Assembly: GCA_036272935.1 (NCBI GenBank)
Contig: DATAXP010000016.1
Location: 1-5,829 of the forward strand
Origin: DATAXP01 sp036272935
Lineage (GTDB): Bacteria; Planctomycetota; Planctomycetia; Pirellulales; PNKZ01
Direction: 5' to 3'
DNA length: 5,829 nucleotides
Positions 1 through 5,334 of this stretch are shown in pieces. The stretch's first letter is position 1. Each line of letters begins with the position of its first letter. A model generated the notes under the pieces. It made no database searches and had not been told where the DNA came from. It was given only the letters and a program-made list of their open reading frames with translations. The translations under genes and the position numbers were made by a program.

Positions 1-137
1 GCGACTGGCCCTGAGCCTGCTGCGACAAGAGAAAACCAACCAACGCGGCCTCAAGAACAAACGACTCGCCTGTGCCCTTGATCCAGATTATCTGCTAACC
101 GTCTTGGAAAACGCCAAGTTTTGATGCGCTGGCCCTG
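1..137 (+). mobile_element. 3' end of an ISAs1-family insertion sequence
   Basis: The window opens inside an insertion sequence. The transposase stop codon at 122-124 is followed at once by the outer end GATGCGCTGGCCCTG, finishing at 137. The reverse complement starts CAGGGC, the type of terminus known for ISAs1-family elements. Coding sequence running almost to the terminal repeat is also typical of the family. The 8 bases after the end (138-145, CTGCGGCC) would be one copy of the target duplication, but the left end lies outside the window, so this cannot be confirmed. A very similar end occurs at the right edge of the window. Confidence 0.75.
2..124 (+). CDS. ISAs1-family transposase, C-terminal fragment (5' end outside window)
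   Basis: These are the last 40 codons and TGA stop of a transposase whose start lies outside the window. The visible peptide begins RLALSLLRQEKT, continues with a basic stretch (RGLKNKRL) and ends with DPDYLLTVLENAKF. The order LALxLLRQEK, then a basic KxKRL segment, then DxxYLLxVL is the usual carboxyl end of ISAs1-family DDE transposases. The catalytic residues lie upstream and cannot be judged. No frameshift or early stop is visible here, so this copy may be intact. It presumably catalyses cut-and-paste movement of its own element. The insertion lies just before, or inside, the broken accessory gene that follows and may have separated it from its promoter. Confidence 0.8.
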   Translation, partial: RLALSLLRQEKTNQRGLKNKRLACALDPDYLLTVLENAKF

Positions 138-509
138 CTGCGGCCGACCACGCAGAGCCTGATAACGAGCATTATGCTCGACTCGTGGCCGGGCCACGCG
201 GCTGTTGTTGATTTCGGCATCGACAGCCAGAAGCACTATGAAGCGCTGTATTAACCGATTCGCGAAGGAGAAATCGGGCCGAATGCGCTGGATGCAGCCC
301 ACGGCAACGGGCCGAAGCTGACGGCATTGGTGCGGGATTCGGTCAGCAACCCGCATAAGGATGTGTCATTTCACACTTCGTGGGATGTGATTCTTGGACG
401 GGAAAGCCCAGGCACCGCAGACAAAGGCGCCTTCAAGGATGTGCTCAATGCAAAATCTGAGGGTAAAGAATCGAACGAGTTGACCAAGGATCGCGGCATC
501 GAAATGTGA
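138..509 (+). pseudogene. Broken accessory gene of unknown function, disrupted at the ISAs1 boundary
   Basis: One + frame is open from the insertion sequence boundary to TGA at 507-509, except for a TAA at 252-254. Read through, it contains an ATG at 174, then FGIDSQKHYEALY, the stop, then PIREGEIGPNALDAAHGNG and a hydrophilic tail ending ELTKDRGIEM. The TAA falls between TAT and CCG where a single change from GAA would restore HYEALYEPIRE, so I infer a nonsense mutation in one former gene. The part after the stop could still be made from TTG 327 or GTG 330 (about 60 codons). I do not recognise the family. No signal peptide or membrane segment is visible. The last 25 residues resemble the end of the next gene, which starts 13 bases downstream, suggesting related proteins in one transcription unit. 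The insertion sequence at 137 may have removed the original 5' end. Confidence 0.5.
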
Positions 510-522
510 TTGCTGGTGAACC

Positions 523-927
523 ATGAACAAAAAACATCGCCTGGAAGGATTCAAGGCACTTCTGAATTCTGATAAGTCGAATGGATACTACCTGGAAGAG
601 CCCGATGGCGACTTTCGTCTTTGGCGAGATCTCTCTGCCGAAGGACGACTTGGATACATCGCCAGCGCGGCAGCTCTCTACGACGTACCGTTTGAGAAGT
701 TCTCTGAAGCCGTTCGGGAATCTGTCGATCAGTCGGCTGTCGCGGATGCCGCGTTGCGAATCGTGCTGAGCGATTCGCATGAACGGCGCGGACTGGAAAA
801 ACTGCTGCCTGATGATGGTCAGACCTATCCGACCCCGTTGATCGACCGCTTCACGGAAATACTGAACGAATCGCGCGAATCGGGGCAGATGCGTGAACGA
901 GTCAAGGACCGGGACATTGAAATCTAA
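523..927 (+). CDS. Hypothetical protein, 134 aa, accessory gene upstream of the excisionase-like gene
   Basis: This is an intact reading frame from ATG 523 to TAA at 925-927, preceded by GGTGA three bases before the start (close spacing). The protein is soluble and acidic, with no signal peptide or membrane helix. It begins MNKKHRLEGFKALLNSDKS, has an aromatic/acidic stretch (YYLEEPDGDFRLWRDLS), a likely helical middle (EGRLGYIASAAALYDVPFEKF) and a charged C-terminus ending RVKDRDIEI. I do not recognise the family. Its final 25 residues align without gaps with those of the preceding broken gene (10 identities, including KDR-x-IE). It lies 13 bases after that gene and 10 bases before the GTG of the excisionase-like gene, so the three look like one operon of an integrated element. 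A role in element maintenance or transfer is possible, but nothing in the sequence shows it. Confidence 0.7.
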   Translation: MNKKHRLEGFKALLNSDKSNGYYLEEPDGDFRLWRDLSAEGRLGYIASAAALYDVPFEKFSEAVRESVDQSAVADAALRIVLSDSHERRGLEKLLPDDGQTYPTPLIDRFTEILNESRESGQMRERVKDRDIEI

Positions 928-937
928 AGGTGCCGCT

Positions 938-1288
938 GTGACCATCGAAGAACGCCTTGAGAAGATTGAGGCGATGCTCACGACCCTCGTCGAGCGCCAG
1001 CAAGTAAGCAAAGGCTGCTCGGTCGAGGAAGACACGCGTCTTGCCGTTCGTGAAGCGATCAGCGAGTGTCTGCAAACGCAGGGACGCGCGTATTACAGCG
1101 TGGGCGAGTTCGCGAAGCTGGTCCACCGAACGCCGTATACCGTTCGCGTCTGGTGCTGGCGCGAACGCATTAACGCAGAAAAGCTCGACGGCGGGGCGGG
1201 ACCGCACGGCGAATGGCGGATCAGCCGCAAGGAATTCGAGCGCTACCAGCGCGAGGGCTTGCTTCCTATCCGAAGACAAGTCGGATAG
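938..1288 (+). CDS. Excisionase-like helix-turn-helix DNA-binding protein (116 aa)
   Basis: The start is GTG 938, chosen because TAAAGG sits 7 bases upstream. An in-frame ATG at 893 would overlap the previous gene by 35 bases and lacks a comparable site. Residues 1-20 (TIEERLEKIEAMLTTLVER) look like a short amphipathic coiled-coil helix. Residues 52-110 form a MerR/excisionase-type winged helix: YYSVGEFAKLVHRTPYTVRVWCWRERI is the helix-turn-helix, and GEWRISRKEFERYQREGLLP is the wing and final helix that reads an entry such as W-x-I-S. Small proteins of this layout beside integrases usually act as excisionases (directionality factors) or local regulators. Here the gene converges on the integrase and overlaps it by 23 bp. 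Residues 24-50 separate the coiled coil from the helix-turn-helix and show no recognisable motif. Function as excisionase is inferred from fold and neighbour. Confidence 0.8.
   Translation: MTIEERLEKIEAMLTTLVERQQVSKGCSVEEDTRLAVREAISECLQTQGRAYYSVGEFAKLVHRTPYTVRVWCWRERINAEKLDGGAGPHGEWRISRKEFERYQREGLLPIRRQVG
1266..1288. terminator. Perfect hairpin spanning the convergent int/xis stop codons
   Basis: CTATCCGA (1266-1273), a 7-base loop AGACAAG (1274-1280) and TCGGATAG (1281-1288) form an 8-bp perfect stem. Its left edge is the integrase stop (- strand TAG, 1266-1268) and its right edge is the excisionase stop (+ strand TAG, 1286-1288), so the hairpin equals the gene overlap. No T-run follows on either strand, so an intrinsic terminator is not clearly supported. 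It could act as a bidirectional weak terminator, an RNA-stability element or a protein-binding palindrome. Confidence 0.45.
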
Positions 1289-2447
1289 CCGCCTCCTGGA
1301 CGCTCGGATACAGGTGACGGTAGCGGACTCGCTGTTCGTCAGTCTGATGACCGACCCAGCTATCGACGAGCCGCTGGTCGATCCCTTTCGATGCACATGC
1401 CGAAATGAAACTGTGACGGAACGTGTGCCAGCCTTTGACGACCGACCATTTCGACTTGGCGAGCACGCGGCCAAGCGCCTTGTGAACGGCCTGTACCGAT
1501 AGCGGCCGCTCCTCGTAGCCGAACAGGTGAGCCGAGCCCTTTCGGGTTGCCAGCCATTGCTTGAGGACGGCAACGAGCGGCTTGCTGATCGGCACGCGGC
1601 GAGTCGTCCGCTTGTTACGCGTTCGTTTCTTTTCACGGACGGTGATGACGCCGCCCTTGAGGTCAATATCTTCGGGCTTGGCTCGCATAAGCTCGCTGCG
1701 GCGCATGCCTGTATGGGCCGCGGTCAGCAGCATCGGATACACCCATCCCGGAGCCTTGCGGGACTTCACATGCTTGAGCAAATCGGCGAGCTGCTTGGTG
1801 TCGAGATAGAGGCATTCCCAAAGCTCGTCCGGATCGCCGCCAGCTTTCAATCGCCGCTCGACTTCCGTCCAATTCATCATAGGAAGCTTCTCGTCGGTCT
1901 TCGGGTAGACGAGTCCTGCCGACGGAAATACGCCGCTGACCAGCTTGGCGCGTGCCGCCCAGTTCCAGGCGGCGCGAAACGTGTCGATCTCTTTCTTGAT
2001 TGTGACCGGAGCTACGTCGGCGTGCCGGCGTTCGATGTGCTCCTGCAATCGGCGAAGCGTCAGGCCTGACAACAGGAATCGCTTGCCCAGCGTCTCCTCG
2101 ATATGCGACAGGTGGATGCGGCACGTCTTGTACGTGTTCACCTCGATCGCTCCGTTCGAGACGGTCGCAAGATACTGCTCGCTTAGTTCGCCAAGCGTCG
2201 TGTCCTTGCGGGGCGTGAATTCGGCATCGACGGGCGGATTGCCGTCGAACAACAAGAAGTCCACGATCGAAACGCCTGGCGGCAATTGCCGAATGCGCCG
2301 CTTGAGTGACGCAAGCAATTCCTCGGCGCGAACCTTCCATCGGTACGCGTCGGTCTTCGTCACTTTGCCAATCGTCGCTGTGTGACGTTGACCGGCATAA
2401 ATAAATTGGCAGTAGTACGCATCGCCCTTTTGTTGAAGCGAGGCCAT
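1266..2447 (-). CDS. int: Tyrosine recombinase / site-specific integrase (393 aa)
   Basis: This is a phage/island-type integrase cutting and rejoining DNA through a phosphotyrosine. I chose ATG at 2447 (MASLQQKGDAYYCQF) because GGGAG lies 8 bases upstream. An ATG nine codons earlier (2474) has no such site. Residues 1-60 are a likely arm-type DNA-binding region, and about 85-175 the helical core-binding domain (TLGELSEQYL to TFRAAWNWAARAKLV). The rest is the catalytic domain: Arg249 in HTGMRRSEL, a lysine in the VREKKR hairpin, His341-x-x-Arg344 in WHTFRHSF, His367 in WVGHQTD, and Tyr376 in RVRYRHLYP, nine residues after that histidine as in the family (Tyr379 is an alternative). All catalytic positions are present, so it is probably active. 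It lies just downstream of the tRNA-Gln 3' end on the same strand, implying that this tRNA is its target. Confidence 0.93.
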   Translation of the reverse strand: MASLQQKGDAYYCQFIYAGQRHTATIGKVTKTDAYRWKVRAEELLASLKRRIRQLPPGVSIVDFLLFDGNPPVDAEFTPRKDTTLGELSEQYLATVSNGAIEVNTYKTCRIHLSHIEETLGKRFLLSGLTLRRLQEHIERRHADVAPVTIKKEIDTFRAAWNWAARAKLVSGVFPSAGLVYPKTDEKLPMMNWTEVERRLKAGGDPDELWECLYLDTKQLADLLKHVKSRKAPGWVYPMLLTAAHTGMRRSELMRAKPEDIDLKGGVITVREKKRTRNKRTTRRVPISKPLVAVLKQWLATRKGSAHLFGYEERPLSVQAVHKALGRVLAKSKWSVVKGWHTFRHSFISACASKGIDQRLVDSWVGHQTDEQRVRYRHLYPSVQEAAIRLVFG

Positions 2448-2487
2448 GACTTCGGCTCCCAATGCCGCATCCATGCCGATGCAGCAG

Positions 2488-2506
2488 TTGCAGAAGAATT
2501 GCAGAA
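2488..2506. repeat. Two direct repeats of TTGCAGAA at 11-bp spacing
   Basis: TTGCAGAAGAA (2488-2498) is followed directly by TTGCAGAAAAA (2499-2509), matching at 10 of 11 positions. The repeat unit is 11 bp, about one helical turn, and lies between the integrase start and the tRNA end. Phased short direct repeats in this position are the usual form of arm-type integrase or excisionase binding sites. That role is inferred from position only. Confidence 0.4.
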
Positions 2507-2540
2507 AAATCGCGATGCCGAAGAAAATTATACGCGATTT
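2505..2540 (-). promoter_or_regulatory. Inverted repeat enclosing a TATAAT box (int control region or tRNA terminator)
   Basis: On the - strand, AAATCGCG (2540-2533) and CGCGATTT (2514-2507) are perfect 8-bp complementary arms around an 18-base loop. The second arm runs into a T-run (five consecutive T's at 2509-2505). Two readings fit. As an intrinsic terminator it would end tRNA-Gln transcription. As an operator it would frame the perfect -10 hexamer TATAAT at 2532-2527, which lies in the loop about 80 bases upstream of the integrase start. The matching -35 position is weak (CTTCTT with a 17-base spacer). The element may do both, letting element-encoded proteins control int. Confidence 0.5.
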
Positions 2541-2555
2541 AGCGGGAAAAAGAAG

Positions 2556-2626
2556 CTGGGGAACTAGGATTCGAACCTAGACTAAGTGGTCCAGAGCCAC
2601 TCGTGCTACCGTTACACCATTCCCCA
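2556..2626 (-). tRNA. tRNA-Gln (anticodon CTG)
   Basis: The - strand folds into a full 71-nt cloverleaf. The acceptor is TGGGGAA/TTCCCCA with U1-A72 and discriminator G73 (both typical of glutamine tRNA). The D stem is GTGT/GCAC, and the anticodon stem AGTGG/CCACT has loop CTCTGGA, giving anticodon CTG. The variable loop is 4 nt and the T stem CTAGG/CCTAG has loop TTCGAAT. No CCA is encoded after G73. A consensus promoter lies just upstream. The integrase gene starts 109 bases beyond the 3' end on the same strand, so the 3' half of this tRNA is the probable attachment site. The tRNA is complete, as expected when an integrating element carries a copy of the 3' end. Confidence 0.96.
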
Positions 2627-2646
2627 GAATGACTTAGCGACGATTA

Positions 2647-2675
2647 AGCCTAGAAGTCGCGCCGGGGAGCGTCAA
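2647..2675 (-). promoter_or_regulatory. Sigma70-type promoter for tRNA-Gln
   Basis: On the - strand, TTGACG (2675-2670) is followed after 17 bases by TAGGCT (2652-2647). The -35 matches the consensus at 5 of 6 positions and the -10 keeps the key T, A and final T. The predicted transcription start lies about a dozen bases before the mature tRNA end at 2626, a short leader suited to a tRNA gene. The GC-rich bases just after the -10 expected of a stringent discriminator are not evident. Confidence 0.6.
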
Positions 2676-2697
2676 GAGGAACCGGCCGGCTCGACAA

Positions 2698-2727
2698 TTG
2701 ACGACGCATGCGCCGCACTTTTAGAAT
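2698..2727 (+). promoter_or_regulatory. Candidate promoter for the FHA-GAF-PP2C gene
   Basis: TTGACG (2698-2703) and TAGAAT (2722-2727, 5 of 6 to TATAAT) are separated by 18 bases and point at the phosphatase gene. Transcription would start near 2734, leaving a leader of about 117 nt. The element lies 22 bases from the -35 box of the oppositely directed tRNA promoter, so the 2627-2850 intergenic region appears to hold two divergent promoters. I see nothing else in it. Confidence 0.45.
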
Positions 2728-2850
2728 CGGCTGTTCGGGGTGTTTCTGGCCAGCGCTCCCCATGGCACGCGTGGCGAACGTGTCGGGCAAGCGGGCCATG
2801 GTTTGCGCGCCGGCAGGTGGTCGGCGGCGCCACGACACGCGGTACCGATC

Positions 2851-4533
2851 ATGGCCGTCCTTCAAGTCATTCGCGGACACAACGTCGGCACGCAGTACGA
2901 GCTGGCCAACGACCGCTCGGTGCTGGGACGTCATCCTGAATGCGATATCGTGCTCGACGTCGGCGCTATCAGCCGCGAACATGCGCAGATCGTGCGCGTG
3001 AATAAGGACTGGTTCGTCGAAGATCTGAAGAGCCGCAATGGCACGTTTGTCAATGGTCGGATGGTAAGCGGTCGGCACCCGCTGCGCGAAAACGATCAAT
3101 TGAAGATCTGCGACCTGCTGTTCTCCTTCCACCACGAACAGCCGGGCCTGCTGCCGCCGCGGGCGGTCACCACGACGCCGAACATTCACGACTCGGCCAT
3201 CGTGATCGACGACGCAGGAGGCGCTGCGACGACGATCATGTCGAGCTACGACACGAGCCGCACGGCGCTGCAGGTTGGCGTGAATCCGGAGATGAAGCTG
3301 AAGGCACTACTGGAGATCACGCGCAACTTGGGCAGCGCGATTGCCATGGAGCAGGTGCTGCCCAAGGTGCTCGATAGCTTGTTCAAAGTTTTCGTGCAGG
3401 CCGATCGCGGATTCGTGGTGCTCTTAGGCGACGACGGCAAGACGCTGATCCCCAAGGCGGTGAAGCACCGCCGTCCGGGCGCCGAGGACGTGATCCGCAT
3501 CAGCCGCACGGTGGTCGAGCAGGTGATCGGGAGTCGTGAGGCGATTCTGTCGGCCGACGCCGCCACCGATTCGCGCTTCGATACCAGTCAGAGCATTGCC
3601 GACTTCCGCATTCGATCGATGATGTGCGCACCGCTGTTGGGCAGCGAAGGCCACGCCCTGGGCGTGATCCAGATCGACACGCTCGATCAGCGCAGCCGGT
3701 TTCAGCAGGACGATCTCGACGTGCTGGCCAGCGTGGCGTGCCAGGCAGCCGTCGCGGTCGAGAATGCGCAACTCCACGAGGCAGCCATGGACCGCCGGGC
3801 CTTGGAACGCGACCTTCACCTGGCACACATTGTCCAGCAGGGCATCTTGCCCAGCGCGCCGCCGCGCGTGCCGGGATACGAGTTCTTCGACTATTACGAT
3901 CCGGCACAGCAGGTGGGCGGCGACTACTTCGACTACGTATCGCTGCCCAACGGCCGGCTGGCAGTGATCCTGGCCGACGTATCGGGCAAAGGGGTGCCGG
4001 CTGCGCTGCTGATGGCCAAGCTGTCGAGCGAAGCGCGCTACTGCCTGGTCAGTGAGGCCGATCCGGCCAGCGCCATGAACCGGCTCAACGCCGTGTTCCA
4101 GCGCGGCGGATGGGAGGACCGGTTCGTCACGACGATCATGGCGGTGCTCGACCTCAACCAAAACGAAATCACCATCGCCAACGCGGGACACATGGCGCCG
4201 CTGCTCCGCCATGCCGACGGACGCGTCGAGGCGATTGGCGACGACTGCGCGGGCGTGCCGCTGGGGGTCGATGCCGACTGTACGTACCATCAATTTTGCT
4301 GCAAGCTGGAACCGGGCGATTTACTCACCGTGTTCACCGACGGCATCAGCGAAGCGATGAACGAGCGAGGCGATCTCTACAGCATCGACCGGCTCGAATC
4401 GCAGTTACAGGGTGCGGTGAGCGGCGCGGTCGCGCTGGGCAATCGCGTGCTGTCGGATGTCAAGCAATTCGTCGGCACGCGCGCGCAAAGCGACGACATG
4501 TGCCTGATCTGCTTCGGCCGCCCGGCGGCGTGA
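2851..4533 (+). CDS. FHA-GAF-SpoIIE/PP2C signalling phosphatase (560 aa)
   Basis: This is a cytoplasmic three-domain signalling protein. Residues 5-92 are an FHA phosphothreonine-binding domain with GRH (26-28), SREH (41-44) and SRNGTFVNG (61-69), the binding-loop residues. A linker rich in Thr/Asp/Ala follows (100-140). Residues about 148-308 are a GAF sensor domain, then a helical segment with HIVQQGILPSAPP (326-338) typical of RsbU-like proteins. Residues about 342-556 are a SpoIIE/PP2C phosphatase with metal-binding aspartates in GGDYFDY (Asp358), ADVSGKG (Asp376), TDGISEAMN (Asp497) and SDDMCLI (548-549). It presumably dephosphorylates Ser/Thr phosphoproteins in response to a GAF ligand and FHA partner. 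ATG 2851 is chosen because the FHA strand begins there. It has no clear ribosome site, and the in-frame 37 codons upstream look non-coding. No antagonist or kinase gene is adjacent. Confidence 0.93.
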   Translation: MAVLQVIRGHNVGTQYELANDRSVLGRHPECDIVLDVGAISREHAQIVRVNKDWFVEDLKSRNGTFVNGRMVSGRHPLRENDQLKICDLLFSFHHEQPGLLPPRAVTTTPNIHDSAIVIDDAGGAATTIMSSYDTSRTALQVGVNPEMKLKALLEITRNLGSAIAMEQVLPKVLDSLFKVFVQADRGFVVLLGDDGKTLIPKAVKHRRPGAEDVIRISRTVVEQVIGSREAILSADAATDSRFDTSQSIADFRIRSMMCAPLLGSEGHALGVIQIDTLDQRSRFQQDDLDVLASVACQAAVAVENAQLHEAAMDRRALERDLHLAHIVQQGILPSAPPRVPGYEFFDYYDPAQQVGGDYFDYVSLPNGRLAVILADVSGKGVPAALLMAKLSSEARYCLVSEADPASAMNRLNAVFQRGGWEDRFVTTIMAVLDLNQNEITIANAGHMAPLLRHADGRVEAIGDDCAGVPLGVDADCTYHQFCCKLEPGDLLTVFTDGISEAMNERGDLYSIDRLESQLQGAVSGAVALGNRVLSDVKQFVGTRAQSDDMCLICFGRPAA

Positions 4534-4565
4534 GTCGCGGGTGGCGGGCTACGGCCGAGCGAGCA

Positions 4566-4697
4566 TCAATCAGGGCAGCGGCAGGCAAGAATCCGAATCT
4601 TGTCGCCGAAAACCTGGTAGACCAGCCGATATTCCTCGTCGATCCGCTTCGAGCAGCATCCTTCGAGCTGGTGCTTGAGCGGTTCCGGCTTGCCGAC
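4566..4697 (-). pseudogene. YoeB/Txe-type toxin, C-terminal remnant
   Basis: On the - strand, 43 codons from about 4697 to TGA at 4568-4566 read VGKPEPLKHQLEG, CCSKRIDEEYRLVYQVFG and DKIRILACRCPD. The family signature G-x-GKPEPLK...SRRIDxEHRLVY...I-x-I-x-ACRxHY of YoeB/Txe mRNA interferases (RelE superfamily) is clear. Intact members are about 85 aa, so the N-terminal half is missing. It joins an IS5-family transposase relic at about 4700, in a different frame from that transposase. Catalytic-site changes are visible: the usual Arg/His before the RLVY strand reads Glu-Tyr, and the terminal H-Y is replaced by P-D. No YefM/Phd antitoxin is visible nearby. This is a dead toxin fragment, probably left by insertion and later deletion. 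Confidence 0.75.
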
Positions 4698-5228
4698 GCT
4701 AGGCGGCGAAAGGCGTGGAGCCGACCGATGGTGCGCTCGATGATCCAGCGCTTGCGGTAACGTCGCAGCGCGCGGCCGTCTTGCGTGGCCGGTCGAACGC
4801 GTCGGCGACGGTACGGGCAGATCAACTCGATGTCCCGCGCCTGCAGACGCTCGCGCAACGGATCGCTGTCGGCAGCGCGGTCTTAGATCAGCCGGTTGGG
4901 GGCGTAGCGCGTGACCGCGCGATCGAGCAGCGGCTCGATCAGCGTGACTTCGGCAGGGCTCGCGCTGTCAACGGCGACGCTCAGCGGCAACCCGCTGCCA
5001 TCGACCAAGAGCATGGGCTTGCTGCCCTTGCCGCGCTTGGTGGGGCCAACGAGATCGCCCCCTTTTTCGCGGGCGCAAACGTTCCGTCCGCGAAGCCTTG
5101 CTGCCAGTTGATCTGGCGGACGGCCACCGCGGGGTTTCGGCGCCGGGTCCGGCAGCAGCTCGTCGATCAACGACCATTGTTCATCCGACAGAACTCCTGA
5201 GCACCCGACCGCTTTGTGCTTCCGACAT
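4698..5228 (-). pseudogene. IS5-family transposase, decayed (deletion, frameshifts, nonsense codon)
   Basis: Pieces of an IS5-family (IS427-like) DDE transposase lie on the - strand. A probable start is ATG at 5228 with GAAGGAG upstream, but the N-terminal frame (VLSDEQWSLIDELLPDPAP) is entered only after a shift near 5190. GGRPP is then joined directly to INWQQGFADGTFAPAKKG in another frame, so the helical region between them, roughly 100-150 bp by family layout, is missing (junction near 5115). One G is missing from a G-run near 5053-5057, moving the reading into GGDLVG, then LLVDGSG and SPAEVTLIEPLLD. A TAA at 4885-4883 replaces a probable tyrosine before DRAADSDPLRERL. The end runs RRYRKRWIIERTIGRLHAFRRLA and stops matching at about 4700, where the toxin relic begins. 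The remaining catalytic motifs are split between frames, so the protein cannot be made. Confidence 0.8.
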
Positions 5229-5334
5229 AAAGGCCGACGCTCCTTCGATCGATTCGTTTCAGAACACCTCCTGCGTCCTCTGATACGAGCGAACCAATCG
5301 ATGCGTTTAGCTATACCAACCAGATTCGTAACTG

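Noticed and set aside
460..480. AATCGAACGAGTT as a second copy of the tRNA T-loop (attachment site)
   Set aside because: It shares only a few bases with the tRNA T-loop and does not extend into either T-stem arm or the acceptor.
902..1666. Long - strand reading frame antisense to the excisionase-like gene
   Set aside because: It is low-complexity Arg/Ser/Ala-rich translation and overlaps two real genes on both strands. It is a shadow frame.
2740..2850. In-frame N-terminal extension of the phosphatase beginning at TTG 2740
   Set aside because: The 37 extra residues are Arg/Gly/Ala-rich with no domain. The FHA domain begins naturally at ATG 2851, and the extension would almost abut the candidate promoter.
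3424..4293. 289-codon - strand frame opposite the phosphatase
   Set aside because: It lies wholly antisense to a well-supported gene, with His/Arg/Val-rich composition and no motif. It is typical of a high-GC shadow frame.
4514..4558. Inverted repeat TCGGCCG/CGGCCGA around the phosphatase stop as a terminator
   Set aside because: The stem is 7 bp with a 31-base loop and no T-run. Such GC-rich arms are common by chance in this gene.
4571..4580. CAGGGC motif as the opposite terminal repeat of the right-edge ISAs1 end
   Set aside because: Beyond CAGGGC the sequence (AGCGGC) does not match the expected continuation, and it is explained as codons of the YoeB remnant.
4110..4760. + strand frame overlapping the phosphatase 3' end and the toxin relic
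   Set aside because: It is out of frame with the phosphatase, Arg-rich and without family features. The real signals here lie on the - strand.
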